Assembly (NCBI GenBank): GCA_030425385.1
Contig: JAUIAH010000001.1
Location: forward strand, 558,001 to 622,000
DNA length: 64,000 nucleotides
DNA from: Verrucomicrobiia bacterium
GTDB taxonomy: Bacteria > Verrucomicrobiota > Verrucomicrobiia > Verrucomicrobiales > DEV007
Direction of reading: 5' to 3'
The number at the start of each line of letters is the position of its first letter. The first letter of the stretch is position 1. The notes under the pieces were generated by a model. It was given only the letters and a program-made list of their open reading frames with translations. It did no database searches and was not told the origin of the DNA. Below, in pieces: positions 9,365 through 19,517 of the stretch. The translations under genes were made by a program, and so were the position numbers.

Positions 9365-10312
9365 CTAGGAAATGGATTGTGACCCATACCAAGCCAGCGT
9401 TTCGGCCAAACCGGATTCCAACGAGCCCGTCGGTTCGAATCCGGCCTCTCGCAGCTTGTCGACCTTCGCCAAAGAGTGGCGGACATCCCCCGGACGCGTC
9501 TCAGTCTTGCGAATCGTGGATGTCGATCCGGTCTCTCTGAGGATGCGCTCAGCGAGATCCTGGATGGTCAGTTGTTCACCATAGCCCACGTTGTAGACGC
9601 CGGAGACGGTGGGCGTCATCGCCGCAAAGGCGTTGGCCGCCGCCACATCCTTCACATACACAAAGTCACGTGTCTGACCACCATCGCCGTAGATGGTGAT
9701 GGGCTCGTCCCGCAATGCCCGGTCAATGAAGATTGGGACCGCCGCCGCATACGCACTGTTAGGATTCTGGCGAGGTCCAAACACGTTGAAGTAGCGGAGC
9801 GCGGCAAACTGGACCTTGCCCTCACGTGCATACATTTCTCCGTAATACTCTCCATCCAGCTTGGTAATCGCATAGGGACTCATGGGTTCAGGCACCATCG
9901 TCTCGACCTTCGGCACCGTTGGGTTGTTGCCATAGATTGCCGCCGAACTACTCAGGACCACTTTACGGACGCCCGCCTGGCTTGCCGCCTCCAACACGTT
10001 TATGAATCCGACCACATTGAGTTCCTGACACAGCAAGGGCGCCTCCATCGATTCCGGCACACTGATCAAGGCGGCGAGATGAAAGACATAGTCCACCCCA
10101 TCCATGGCCTCTGCCACGACCGCAGGATCGGTGATCGATCCGCGGATGAAGCGATGCTCCAATCCCGCCAAATTCTCCAGATTCCCGCTCCGCAAATCAT
10201 CCAGCACTCGAATCTCGCGCGCGCGTCCCTGGAAATGCTCCACCAAATGGCTGCCAATGAAACCGGCTCCACCGGTGATAAGAATGCTAGGTTGATCATG
10301 GTCGACCGACAT
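9365..10312 (-). CDS. NAD-dependent sugar-nucleotide epimerase (extended SDR, GalE/WbpP-like)
   Basis: The 315-aa protein has the Rossmann motif TGGAGFIGSHL near residue 14, the aspartate binding the NAD ribose (VLDDLRSG), the SSSAAIYG strand, and the catalytic YAITK. GPRQNPNSAYAAAVP, YGDGGQTRDFVYVKDVA and RPGDVRHSLA are substrate-side motifs shared by UDP-glucose and UDP-N-acetylglucosamine 4-epimerases, closest in feel to the WbpP group. It interconverts UDP-hexoses or UDP-HexNAc for envelope polysaccharides. It is the first gene of a leftward cluster and is divergent from the sensor-kinase gene across a 183-nt shared promoter region. The exact sugar is not determinable here. Confidence 0.9.
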   Translation of the reverse strand: MSVDHDQPSILITGGAGFIGSHLVEHFQGRAREIRVLDDLRSGNLENLAGLEHRFIRGSITDPAVVAEAMDGVDYVFHLAALISVPESMEAPLLCQELNVVGFINVLEAASQAGVRKVVLSSSAAIYGNNPTVPKVETMVPEPMSPYAITKLDGEYYGEMYAREGKVQFAALRYFNVFGPRQNPNSAYAAAVPIFIDRALRDEPITIYGDGGQTRDFVYVKDVAAANAFAAMTPTVSGVYNVGYGEQLTIQDLAERILRETGSTSTIRKTETRPGDVRHSLAKVDKLREAGFEPTGSLESGLAETLAWYGSQSIS

Positions 10313-10495
10313 GTCCCCTCCCTAACCCCACCTGCGCCCACGCGCCATGATAAGTCTGGCTGTCTTGTGCAATCGCCTCTTCCGTGCAAAGCGGAAGTTG
10401 TAGCAAGCAGGGATAATCGTGAACGGGCACCAGTCTCATCAGAAGGGACTTGATAAACTGATTCCGTTCATTCCGTTTCTACACCAAGGTGTTCA

Positions 10496-13400
10496 ATGAG
10501 AGTTGCCTATTTCGTCGCCATTCTTTGGTTATGCCAAGGCGGCGACGTTCTGGCGGATGAGCCAGGTCTCCTGCTTACCTCTTGGGATTCCCAGGACGGA
10601 CTCGCGCAGAATTCGGTCGTAGCCATCAAGCAGTCAGCTGACGGATACTTGTGGGTCGGCACCAGAGGAGGCCTCTCGCGATTTGATGGCGTCCGATTTC
10701 ATAACTTTGGCATGGTGGATGGCTTGGAGGGGCTTGATGTCGTTGATATCTTGGAAGATGGCAAAGGCGGCTTGTGGCTCGGGACCTTTGGAGGAGGCTT
10801 GAGTCATTGGACGAATGGCGAGATCGTCACCTGGACCACGGAAGATGGATTGGCTCACCGTTATGCCACCGAACTCGCACTGGCCGGGTCGGATGGTCTA
10901 TGGGTCGGTGGTGCCGGAGGATTGCAGCATTGGAGTGACAAGCGTGGGTTTACTGCAATCGGTGCGGAGCAAGGATTGCCAACTGGGGAGGTGACTGCCC
11001 TTGCCGTGCGCGACGACCAGCTTTGGGTCGCTATCGCCTACAGTGGCTTGTATCGTTGTGAGGATGGAAGTTGCGAGCACATCCCCGGTCCACCCAGTGC
11101 GTATGCGCTCCTGGCCGATACGGCGGGCGATCTTTGGGTGAGTGTCGGTGGAGGAAGAGTGCTTCGCCGGCATCACGACCAATGGATCGAATATAATCCC
11201 TCCGATGGGCTTCCTAACAGTTTTATCTATTGTTTCGCTGAAGGCCCTGATGGTGAGATCTGGGCGGGGTCTCAAGAGGAAGGCCTTTATGTCTTTCGAA
11301 ATGATACGTTTCACGCGGTGACGATTGCCTCTCATGGTCAAGGAAAGCCGCTCCGATCCATCCGGTCTCTATGCGTCAGTTCGGAGGGGATCGTTTGGGT
11401 AGGAACGCAGACAGGCGGTCTGAGCCGCCTCGTCCGTCCGAGGGTGAATGCCTATCCGGTGGGGGAAGAGGGGGATCATGGACAAGTAGGCGGCCTTGTC
11501 GAAGGGCCGCCCGGGCAATTCTGGGTGACCACTTACGGAGGTGGCTTGTATGTCGGCGAGTTGGATCATTTGAGCCGATTTCAACATGGAGTCGTGAATC
11601 AGCGTCCATTCTTCTTAACGGGACTGAGAACCAGTACGAATGCATTGTACTTTGCTGGGATGGGAAGTGTTATCAGAGCGGATATGGAGTCCAAGGAGAT
11701 CCACCCGATATCGCTGGATCAACTCCATACCGCCATTTGCGAAGGGAGTGATGGCAGCGTCTGGCTGGGGCGTCGGGATGGTGTTTTAGAATGGTATCGC
11801 GATCAGGAAATCGTCGCAGTCCGCAATGGTGCCTTTCCTTCGGCCATATCGAGTCTTGTTCGTACGGGAGATCAGACACTTTGGGTAGCTACGAGAGGAA
11901 GTGGCCTCTATCGCTGGGAAGCAGGCGTTGTTCAGCAGTGGCTTGTGAAGGACGGCTTGCCTTGTGATGTGTTAGGCGCGCTGTATGTGGATGCCGATGA
12001 GACATTGTGGATTGGAACGGCTGGCGGCGGCCTCGCCTGGCTGGACCACAGTGGCCTGAGTTGGGTGGACGAACGGCACCACCTTGGAGCCAATGTCATC
12101 ACGCAAATTCTGGAAGATGATCGCAATCATTTGTGGCTCGGCAGTTATCAAGGGATTATTCGGGTTCCAAAGCAGGACTTGAAAGCGGTGGCATCGGGAG
12201 AAATGGAGCGACTTCACCCTTTGATCTTGGATGAGTCTGAGGGTCTGTTAGGCAGCGAATGCACCGGTGGCTATTCCCCGGCTGGCTATCGGTCCGATTC
12301 AGGGAAACTGTACTTCTCGACCATTGAGGGCGTGACGGAGGTGGATCCGGAAGCGTTCACCTCCCTGGCAGAGCCGCCCAGTGTCCTCATTGAAACATTG
12401 ACGCTGAATGGCAAGGAGGCTCTTCCGTATTTGCGTGATTCCATGCTGACCCTGCCAGCGGGATCACAGGGATTGACGATCAGCTACACCGCATTCAATT
12501 ACCGTCATCCAGAGGAGATCCGATTTCAGTATCAGCTTGCGCACAATCAAGGGTGGAATCCTTGGTTGGACACGGAATCGCGGTCCACTAGTTTATGGCC
12601 CCTCCAACCCGGAGAATATGTCTTTCGTGTGAAAGCTGCCAATATTGATGGGAGATGGTCTCCTCAGGAGGCGGTCGTTTCGTTTAAAGTGCTCCCGTGG
12701 TTTTGGCAACGGTTGTGGTTTCAGGCATTGGTAATGGTCGCGCTCTTGGTTGCTGGAGCGTTGGGGGCGCATCGATGGAATCGTGCGCGTTTGCGCAGTT
12801 TGCAGATGCGTGAGCAATTGGCTATCACCGAAGCGGAGAATCAGTATCGGCGAAATGAGGTGGCGCATCTCACGAGCCTGGCGACCCTCGGAGAGCTATC
12901 GGCCTCATTGGCCCATGAACTCAACCAGCCTCTAGGCGCGATCTTAAGCAATGCGCAAGCTGGCCAACGATTACTCTTACAAGACGATCGTGATCTGGAA
13001 GAGATTCGTGAGATCTTGCAAGATATCGTTGCCGACGATCAACGAGCAAATGAAGTGATTCGAAGGCTTCGGAAACTCCTGGCGAAAGGGGAGTTTGAGC
13101 CTGAGGAATTGGTTGTAAATGATGTGGTGCAGAGTGCGCTCGACCTCATGGCTGGTGAATTGGAAGGCGCGAATATTGCTATCCACATGCATGGCGATCC
13201 CGATCTGCCACCTGTTCTTGGTGATCAGGTGCAATTACAACAAGTGCTGCTAAACCTGATCCTCAACGCTCGAGACGCAATGGTGTTATCCACGAGAACG
13301 AGCCACGCCCTGACCGTCACCACCGCTCTGGACGGACCCAAGAGCATTCTTGTTGAAGTGAGAGACACGGGTCTTGGTGTGGCTCCCAGCGATATGGAAT

Positions 13401-13567
13401 CGATCTTTCAGGCCTATTGCTCCACCAAGAAAGATGGCCTCGGGTTGGGACTCTCCTTATGCCGTTCCATCATCACGAAGCACGACGGTAAGATTTGGGT
13501 AGCCAATCATGAGGACGGTGGGGCGGTCTTTCGAATCACGCTTCCTGCGTTGCAAGAGACAACATGA
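10496..13567 (+). CDS. Beta-propeller sensor histidine kinase (HisKA type)
   Basis: The 1023-aa protein has a signal peptide (cut after about residue 20), then roughly 14 propeller blades of the Reg_prop type (repeats of the LWVGTxGGLxR pattern) to about residue 650. A Y_Y_Y-like beta domain follows (YRHPEEIRFQYQLA onward), with one membrane helix at about 740-760. The cytoplasmic part has a HisKA segment with the phospho-acceptor in LAHELNQPLGA (near residue 805), then an ATPase domain with LNLILNARDAM, DTGLGV and DGLGLGLSLCRSI. It lacks the AraC output of classical HTCS proteins. The next gene overlaps its last 4 nt, so kinase and regulator are translationally coupled. The ligand is unknown. 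Confidence 0.93.
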   Translation: MRVAYFVAILWLCQGGDVLADEPGLLLTSWDSQDGLAQNSVVAIKQSADGYLWVGTRGGLSRFDGVRFHNFGMVDGLEGLDVVDILEDGKGGLWLGTFGGGLSHWTNGEIVTWTTEDGLAHRYATELALAGSDGLWVGGAGGLQHWSDKRGFTAIGAEQGLPTGEVTALAVRDDQLWVAIAYSGLYRCEDGSCEHIPGPPSAYALLADTAGDLWVSVGGGRVLRRHHDQWIEYNPSDGLPNSFIYCFAEGPDGEIWAGSQEEGLYVFRNDTFHAVTIASHGQGKPLRSIRSLCVSSEGIVWVGTQTGGLSRLVRPRVNAYPVGEEGDHGQVGGLVEGPPGQFWVTTYGGGLYVGELDHLSRFQHGVVNQRPFFLTGLRTSTNALYFAGMGSVIRADMESKEIHPISLDQLHTAICEGSDGSVWLGRRDGVLEWYRDQEIVAVRNGAFPSAISSLVRTGDQTLWVATRGSGLYRWEAGVVQQWLVKDGLPCDVLGALYVDADETLWIGTAGGGLAWLDHSGLSWVDERHHLGANVITQILEDDRNHLWLGSYQGIIRVPKQDLKAVASGEMERLHPLILDESEGLLGSECTGGYSPAGYRSDSGKLYFSTIEGVTEVDPEAFTSLAEPPSVLIETLTLNGKEALPYLRDSMLTLPAGSQGLTISYTAFNYRHPEEIRFQYQLAHNQGWNPWLDTESRSTSLWPLQPGEYVFRVKAANIDGRWSPQEAVVSFKVLPWFWQRLWFQALVMVALLVAGALGAHRWNRARLRSLQMREQLAITEAENQYRRNEVAHLTSLATLGELSASLAHELNQPLGAILSNAQAGQRLLLQDDRDLEEIREILQDIVADDQRANEVIRRLRKLLAKGEFEPEELVVNDVVQSALDLMAGELEGANIAIHMHGDPDLPPVLGDQVQLQQVLLNLILNARDAMVLSTRTSHALTVTTALDGPKSILVEVRDTGLGVAPSDMESIFQAYCSTKKDGLGLGLSLCRSIITKHDGKIWVANHEDGGAVFRITLPALQETT

Positions 13568-14187
13568 CGACGAGAGAAGGCAAGGAAACGGTGTTTCTCG
13601 TGGACGACGATGTCTCCGTCTTACGCGCGACAGCCCGATTGTTAAAATCGGCCGGTTGGCATGTAGAGGCTTTTCCTTCAGCCGAGAGCTTTCTGGATCA
13701 CCAGAGAGCAGGTGCCGCGCAGGTGCCTGGCTGCGTCGTCTTGGATATCACGATGCCTGGGATGAACGGTCTTGACTTGCAAAAGCTGATTGGGAGCAGG
13801 CGGTCGATTGTGTTTTTAACGGGAACAGGAGACATTCCAATGAGTGTCCAAGCAATGAAATCAGGCGCAGTCAATTTCCTCAGTAAGCCCTGTCATGATG
13901 AAAACCTTCTCGCGGCGGTGGAGGAAGCTGTCGATCTTGACCGCGAGTGGAGAAGAGAAAGAGATGAGGAGCGTGCCTTGAAAGAACGTTTCGCTTTATT
14001 AACGCCAAGGGAATACGACGTCATGCTCCGCGTATCGAGCGGACTATTGAATAAGCAGATTGCCGGCGAGCTTGAGATCAGTGAGAAGACCGTGAAGGTG
14101 CACCGTGCGCGCGTGATGGAGAAACTTCAGATCACTTCTGTGGCGGCCCTTGTCCGATTGACAGAAGCCGCCGGGCTGCGGGGGTAG
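13564..14187 (+). CDS. FixJ-family response regulator
   Basis: The 207-aa protein is the partner of the propeller kinase; its ATG overlaps the kinase stop (ATGA). The receiver has D14-D16, phospho-acceptor D61 in VVLDITMPGMNG, a switch Thr in FLTGTGD, and K108 in FLSKPC. A charged linker (around 122-140) leads to a LuxR/FixJ HTH: LTPREYDVMLRV, NKQIAGELEISEKTVKVH. It is a DNA-binding transcription regulator in the cytoplasm. The adjacent secreted protease gene starts 152 nt downstream in the same direction and is the obvious candidate target, though I identified no binding site. Confidence 0.95.
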   Translation: MTTREGKETVFLVDDDVSVLRATARLLKSAGWHVEAFPSAESFLDHQRAGAAQVPGCVVLDITMPGMNGLDLQKLIGSRRSIVFLTGTGDIPMSVQAMKSGAVNFLSKPCHDENLLAAVEEAVDLDREWRRERDEERALKERFALLTPREYDVMLRVSSGLLNKQIAGELEISEKTVKVHRARVMEKLQITSVAALVRLTEAAGLRG

Positions 14188-14339
14188 TGACGCCGTCTCT
14201 CGTATACAATCACTGCACATTTGAACATTGGACCAAGGTCTCATGGAAACCTCTGAGGGTCCCAATGAGAATGATTGAAAGTGTCTTGAGCGATCAACGA
14301 GCGATCGTTCGAAAACGCGAACCCCTATCGATCCCATCC

Positions 14340-16493
14340 ATGTTCCCTTCCCAAATCATTGCCGTCGTTCTCGCTGTTGGTGTTGTCTTCCCGATTGAGA
14401 TGCAAGCCGAAGATTCTCTTTCTCCTCTTGGGGAGCAAATGGTCGCGATTCGCAAGGAGAAGGCATCCAGAACGCCGGTGGAACGGAAACTCAGCTCGCA
14501 ATTGCTATTCTTGGCCCGCGAGGCTGCTGGATCGCCTGCGGTTGCCGGAGTCCCCACCCTACAATCACGGGCTCAATGCCAACGAGACGGCTGCGTGGTG
14601 GTGGACATTGCTGTGGTGCCATCGCCAGACCTTGCTAATGCGATCGTGAGTTGGGGAGGAAGTGTCCTCCATGAATCGGAGCGCTGGGAGTCTGTTCGGG
14701 CTAGCCTGCCTCCCCAGTCGCTGATGGCTCTGGCGAGTCGGTCCGATGTGAAGCGGGTCACGAAAGGGCCGCATCTCAAAGCGCACACAGGATCTGTGAC
14801 GAGTAATGGAGATATTAAACACAAGACAGCTTCCGCCCGAACGGCATTTGGAATCGATGGGTCTGGTATCAGCGTGGGCGTGATTTCTGACAGTTCCGAT
14901 CATTCCGCTGCAGCCATTGCTTCTGGAGATCTTCCAAGTGATTTCACTGTTCTTCCCAATCTAAGTGGGAGCCCCGGCACGGGCGAGGGCACGGCAATGT
15001 CGGAGATCGTTCATGACATCGCCCCGGGTGCCAAGATCTTCTTCGCCACCGCTAATGGTGGCAAACAGGCCTTCGCGGATTCTATTCTCGCCCTGCATGC
15101 TGCCGGGTGTCAGATCATCGTCGATGATATCTCCTATCCAAATGAGTGGCAGTTTCAAGATGACGAAATTGGGCAAGCCATCAATACCGTGGTGAGTGCG
15201 GGGGCGCTTTATTTCTCTTCCGCTGGAAATGAGGGTAGCCTGAAACGCGATACATCCACCACGTGGGAAGGCGATTTCTTAGATGGAGGAGCCGCTGAAG
15301 CTCCCCTGCCAACGGGTGGGCGTGTGCATAGCTTTGGATTTCTCGATTATAACCAACTGCTGGATTCAGAATCTGATGTCATCTTGCAATGGAGCGATGA
15401 GGCCAGGAGTGCGACCAATGATTACGACCTTTATATTCTGAGTGCTGACGGCAATTCCATTGTCACTTCCTCTACCGATATTGAGGATGGGACAGAGGTG
15501 GGGTTTGAATCTGTCGATGTGGTGCAGCCCGGCGAACGCATTGTGATTTGGAAAGCGGATGATGCTGAAGCGCGTTATCTCAGGCTTTCGTGCGTCGGAA
15601 GTCGAATCGATTTCGCAACTGCTGGGCAGACTATTGGGCATGCAGCGACAGCAAATTGTATCTGTGTTGCCTCATCGGATGTGAACGTGGATCCCTTGGA
15701 TCCGTTTGATAGTGGAACGCTCGTGGAGGATTCATCCTCGGATGGTCCGCATCGTATGTTTTATAAGCCTGATGGGACACCCTTCACCCCTGGAAACTTC
15801 TTGGCCGCGACGAACGGGGGAGTCGTCATCCAATCCCCCGCGCTCACGGCTGCAGACGGCGGGGCCACGTCGTTTCCCCCTGGTGGATTGAATCCATTCT
15901 ATGGCACAAGCGCGGCAGCGCCGCACGCCGCCGCAATTGCAGCGCTTTTATGGAGCAAGATGCCGAATCTGACGAATGCGGAAGTGCGCTCTATTCTTGA
16001 ATCCAGCTGTATCGATATCGAGGATTCTGGCATTGATATTAATAGTGGTCATGGTGTTCTCTTGGCGGATCTAGCGCTTTTACACGTGTTGACGCCGGAG
16101 GAAACGTGGCGCCATGCAAACTTCACCACCTACTTGCCTGTGGGAGATGCCGCGCCTCATTCAGATCCAGATCATGATGGGCTGCAGAACTACTTCGAAT
16201 ATGCCACAGGAGGAGATCCGAGAATGTTCACGGCGGGGCCGAGCCGCACCGAAGGCGCCTCGGGGGCCTCAACGTTCGCAATCGATTATCGACGCAACAC
16301 CGCGGCGACGGATACGGCGATCAGCTTTGAGAAGACTTCCCAACTTCCAGCCAATCCATGGTTGCCTGTCGAGCCCTCCACAGATGCCCTCATTTCAACC
16401 GAAGCCAATATCGAACAACGTCGAGCCGTCTTTGAAATCGGAACAGATGTGATGCGCGAATTCTTTCGATTGAAAGTGGAGCCGCAACCGTGA
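14340..16493 (+). CDS. Secreted S8/S53-like peptidase with Glu at the catalytic His position
   Basis: The frame is open from 14187, but the ATG at 14340 gives MFPSQIIAVVLAVGVVF, a signal peptide, and a 717-aa product. The subtilisin-fold core runs from about 170 to 570: Asp184 in VGVISDSSDHS, Glu216 in GTGEGTAMSEIVHD where classical subtilases have His, oxyanion Asn297 in SSAGNEG, and nucleophile Ser524 in YGTSAAAPHAAA. Glu here recalls the S53-like group within the subtilase clan. A pre-peptidase-like beta insert lies at about 330-420. The C-terminus (from 600) has DPDHDGLQNYFEYATGGDP, the calcium-loop-like anchor/tail domain common in verrucomicrobial exported proteins. It ends 27 nt from the convergent Pro-rich gene. 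Confidence 0.88.
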   Translation: MFPSQIIAVVLAVGVVFPIEMQAEDSLSPLGEQMVAIRKEKASRTPVERKLSSQLLFLAREAAGSPAVAGVPTLQSRAQCQRDGCVVVDIAVVPSPDLANAIVSWGGSVLHESERWESVRASLPPQSLMALASRSDVKRVTKGPHLKAHTGSVTSNGDIKHKTASARTAFGIDGSGISVGVISDSSDHSAAAIASGDLPSDFTVLPNLSGSPGTGEGTAMSEIVHDIAPGAKIFFATANGGKQAFADSILALHAAGCQIIVDDISYPNEWQFQDDEIGQAINTVVSAGALYFSSAGNEGSLKRDTSTTWEGDFLDGGAAEAPLPTGGRVHSFGFLDYNQLLDSESDVILQWSDEARSATNDYDLYILSADGNSIVTSSTDIEDGTEVGFESVDVVQPGERIVIWKADDAEARYLRLSCVGSRIDFATAGQTIGHAATANCICVASSDVNVDPLDPFDSGTLVEDSSSDGPHRMFYKPDGTPFTPGNFLAATNGGVVIQSPALTAADGGATSFPPGGLNPFYGTSAAAPHAAAIAALLWSKMPNLTNAEVRSILESSCIDIEDSGIDINSGHGVLLADLALLHVLTPEETWRHANFTTYLPVGDAAPHSDPDHDGLQNYFEYATGGDPRMFTAGPSRTEGASGASTFAIDYRRNTAATDTAISFEKTSQLPANPWLPVEPSTDALISTEANIEQRRAVFEIGTDVMREFFRLKVEPQP

Positions 16494-16520
16494 GCGATTA
16501 GACTCACTACTAGATCAGAT

Positions 16521-19340
16521 TTATTGGCTCGCGTCCCAACTCGACTCGACGAGGCCTGTGATGCGGAAGACTGGGCGTTCGTCGCTGGGGAGGGATTCAT
16601 TTCGGAGGAGATCGATAAGGACTTCGTAATTGGTCTGGTTCGGGAAGCGCTCGCGGAATCCAGAGATGATGGAGGCGTTCTCATCGACGTAGGCGAGGGC
16701 TTCAAATTCCGGGTCTTCGGGGACGGTGACGCGAAACCAGAGATGTTCGAGAACGGTCTCTTCCGGTAATTGGTCGGCTCCAATGGGCTTGATCCTGACA
16801 AAGAATCGGGTCCAGCCAGTCCATTGGGTTTCGTGGTACTGCCGTAATAATTGGCGGCGCGACTGTTCAAAGGCATGCCAGCTGAAGCGGTAATCCCCGC
16901 GTTCACTCCGGATCAGGCGCACTTGGCTCTTCGTTTCGTCATCCCAGGTGATCTCCACATTCATATAGGAGCGCCCGGAATCGGGGAAGGTACCGTCGCC
17001 GATGATCTGGCGGGCGAGGATTCCTTGGAGAGGAAAGATCTCGTAGTGAGTTTGCATGGCATCCCTCACCGATGCGCCTTCGATCACATAGAGCGGGCGT
17101 GTTTGCGGGTCGGCAGCGATAAAGCCGCTGACACATTCGAGTGGCGAGGACAAATCGACAGCGCTGGGTGTCGAAAAGGGAACGGCAGGCGTCTCCGTGG
17201 CGTCTGGAGAAAGAGATTGTATTTCGGGTGTCGCGATCCCCGGATCCTCGGCATCGGGGCTAATGATTTCTTCATCCGCGGGCGTGCCCTCGCGTGAGAA
17301 ACTCTCGGAGAATTCGTGAATCCAAAGGAGGAGGAAACCGATGGCGATGAGGGTGATGATACCAGTGAGGAATCGCCAAGAGCCTTGCTCCGGAGCGGGC
17401 CGACGTTTCTTCACGCGTCGGACGCCGTCCTCGCGCGGGGCCTTGATGACAGGCTCCGGTGGTGTGGTGGGAGCGGGTGTGGATCTGCTGGGATTGGGGG
17501 CAGGCGTGGGGGCCAGTTGTGGGTGTTGCTGAGTGGGGGCCGGAGGGACGCGGTGAAGGGAACTCTGCTGCGTCGGGGGAGGTGGCGCGCTGGGAGCTTG
17601 GCGGCGTTGGGCCGCGGGCACGCCCATGCTGGAGAAGGAGTACGTGGGTTCGGGCAGGTGCCCGGCCGCGATCTCGGCCTCCGCGCTGGGATCGTTGGCA
17701 GGCGGTTGGATGGGGGCGACGCGTGGCGACGGTGTACCGCCCGCTTGCTGGGCCTGGGCATCGCGCTTTTGCAGCGCCGTGGAGAAGGGTGAGGCGAAGT
17801 GGCTGGGGCCCTTCGCCGCGGGAGGAGCGGTGGGGAGGTTTCCGCTGACCCGGGCGGTGGCTGGGCTGGCCAGCCGGAAGGGGCTGGCAGCATCCTGCGG
17901 CTCTTTGACCTCTCCACGCACCACCTTCGTGAAGGGAGAAATGGGGGTGTCTTCAGAGACAATCGCTGTGGGGGCGGTGATCTCGAAATCGGGCAAGGTC
18001 GACGACTCGCCGTTGGAATCTGCATCGGTGCCCGCGTCCTCCTCATCTCTCAAGGCGCGTGGGACCAACTTGACTTTCACCCGTTTGTTAGGTGGTGGCG
18101 TGGTGGCGAACGATTGATTCAGAATCCCTGCCTCTGGGGCTGGCGCGGGCTCGGGAGGGGTGGATTCAGCCGGTGTCGAGACGGGAGGAGCAGGTGGCTC
18201 CGGCGGCGTGAGGGTCTGAACCGGCTTGGACGTGACGGGCGCGTTTTCGGGCGCAGGGGGCTTCTCGTCAACCGGAGGCGCGGCTTCCTGAACCTGATTC
18301 GGAAGCGGGGTGGAGGCGATGCCGGGAGGCTGCTCAGGGGCAACCTCTGCTGAAGGCGCGGGGGCCACCGTCTCCGCTTGGGTGCTGTCTAACGTTTGCT
18401 CCAGCATCTCTGCTAAAGAGGCGAGCGCGTCTTGAATGTGCTTCTTCTTGGCGTCCGGAGACGTCTCTTGGGGGAGCGATCCCTGAGACGTCCACGGATT
18501 GATGGGCACCCGTCGACGGCGCCGTCGCCTGACTTGAACCGGGCGGTCAAGGGATGGCAGAGGACTAGGCGCGGAGGCCGGAGGGGGCTCGACTGGCGAG
18601 GGGACGTCTGCCTGCGGCTTCGCGACGGGTGGGGTCTTGGTATCCGGGACCGATTCGGATTCCGGTGCCGGTGTGGCCTCGGGTGCTTTGCGCGCTGGCT
18701 TGGAATCGAGCGCCTCAAAGATCCGAATGGCTTTGTCGATCGGGTCGAACGACTTGGGGGCACGTGGGGCCACGCCGCCCGAAGGCTTGGTTTGGAAAGT
18801 CGATGTGGGCGGTGGCGAAGGTGTCACCGGGGGCGCGGTGGGCGTGCCAGGAACCTTGCGCTTGGGCCGCGGGGCGGGTGGTTGGCTCGGGAAAACGGTG
18901 CTGCCGAACTTCAGCTTGGCGGAGGAAGGCCAAGGGACGGAAGGGCTGGCGGGCTCTTCTTCCTTCTTGGGCTCCTCTGGCGCTTTCTTTGTGGTCGAGT
19001 CCTTCTTGTGTTCCGCCTCGGGCACGGCTGGGGCGGTTGGGGCGGGCTCCCTTGGGTCCTGTGTCTCCGCGACCTCTGTGCTCGTTTCTTCCACAGGAAC
19101 CTCGTCTGTCGGTGCCTCGGCCGGTGGCTCCGGTAGGGTGTCTGTCAGGCGCTGTTTGGATTCCGGCTCTCCTTGGGACCGGGGCTGCAAGGCCGGGGGC
19201 TCGTAGCGGGGGGCCGTTTCCGCATCCGCGAGGAGCGCGTTGAGCAGGGAGAATGGTGCGGTTTCCTCCAAATCAGAGGGACCCCGATCGAGGAGAGTTT
19301 CTCCTGGAGTCGGTTCCTTGGAGGTGATGATAGAGCCCAT
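16521..19340 (-). CDS. Proline-rich single-pass membrane protein, unknown function
   Basis: The 939-aa protein is dominated by Pro/Ala/Glu/Thr low-complexity sequence for about 630 residues, with scattered basic patches (VRRRRRRRVP near 270, RVKVKLVPR, RRVKKRRP). One membrane helix follows at about 675 (WRFLTGIITLIAIGFLLLW). The last 200 residues form an ordered, probably periplasmic domain (YEIFPLQGILARQIIGDG, EITWDDETKSQVRLI, MQTH). There is no signal peptide, so the Pro-rich part should face the cytoplasm and the C-terminus the periplasm, as in TonB-like or cell-wall-spanning linkers turned around. I do not recognise the C-terminal domain. The start is shared-promoter-distance (177 nt) from the divergent RHS gene. 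Confidence 0.8.
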   Translation of the reverse strand: MGSIITSKEPTPGETLLDRGPSDLEETAPFSLLNALLADAETAPRYEPPALQPRSQGEPESKQRLTDTLPEPPAEAPTDEVPVEETSTEVAETQDPREPAPTAPAVPEAEHKKDSTTKKAPEEPKKEEEPASPSVPWPSSAKLKFGSTVFPSQPPAPRPKRKVPGTPTAPPVTPSPPPTSTFQTKPSGGVAPRAPKSFDPIDKAIRIFEALDSKPARKAPEATPAPESESVPDTKTPPVAKPQADVPSPVEPPPASAPSPLPSLDRPVQVRRRRRRRVPINPWTSQGSLPQETSPDAKKKHIQDALASLAEMLEQTLDSTQAETVAPAPSAEVAPEQPPGIASTPLPNQVQEAAPPVDEKPPAPENAPVTSKPVQTLTPPEPPAPPVSTPAESTPPEPAPAPEAGILNQSFATTPPPNKRVKVKLVPRALRDEEDAGTDADSNGESSTLPDFEITAPTAIVSEDTPISPFTKVVRGEVKEPQDAASPFRLASPATARVSGNLPTAPPAAKGPSHFASPFSTALQKRDAQAQQAGGTPSPRVAPIQPPANDPSAEAEIAAGHLPEPTYSFSSMGVPAAQRRQAPSAPPPPTQQSSLHRVPPAPTQQHPQLAPTPAPNPSRSTPAPTTPPEPVIKAPREDGVRRVKKRRPAPEQGSWRFLTGIITLIAIGFLLLWIHEFSESFSREGTPADEEIISPDAEDPGIATPEIQSLSPDATETPAVPFSTPSAVDLSSPLECVSGFIAADPQTRPLYVIEGASVRDAMQTHYEIFPLQGILARQIIGDGTFPDSGRSYMNVEITWDDETKSQVRLIRSERGDYRFSWHAFEQSRRQLLRQYHETQWTGWTRFFVRIKPIGADQLPEETVLEHLWFRVTVPEDPEFEALAYVDENASIISGFRERFPNQTNYEVLIDLLRNESLPSDERPVFRITGLVESSWDASQ

Positions 19341-19517
19341 GAAAGAGGAGGTTGCCTGGTCGCGCCGTGCGAGCCGTCATTCTAAGAATTATGGCGCGAA
19401 GGTTAAAGAATCTTAAAAGCAAGGCAACCCGTTTGTCCAGGCCCGCCGGTAAACTGCCCCGAACTTCTCACCAACTTTTGTGTAATGGAGGGTTGTTGGT
19501 TCCCTCAGTAACCAACA

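Noticed and set aside
17316-19243. Several long open frames on the plus strand opposite the Pro-rich gene.
   Set aside because: They are Gly/Arg/Ala-rich antisense readings of a GC-rich low-complexity gene.
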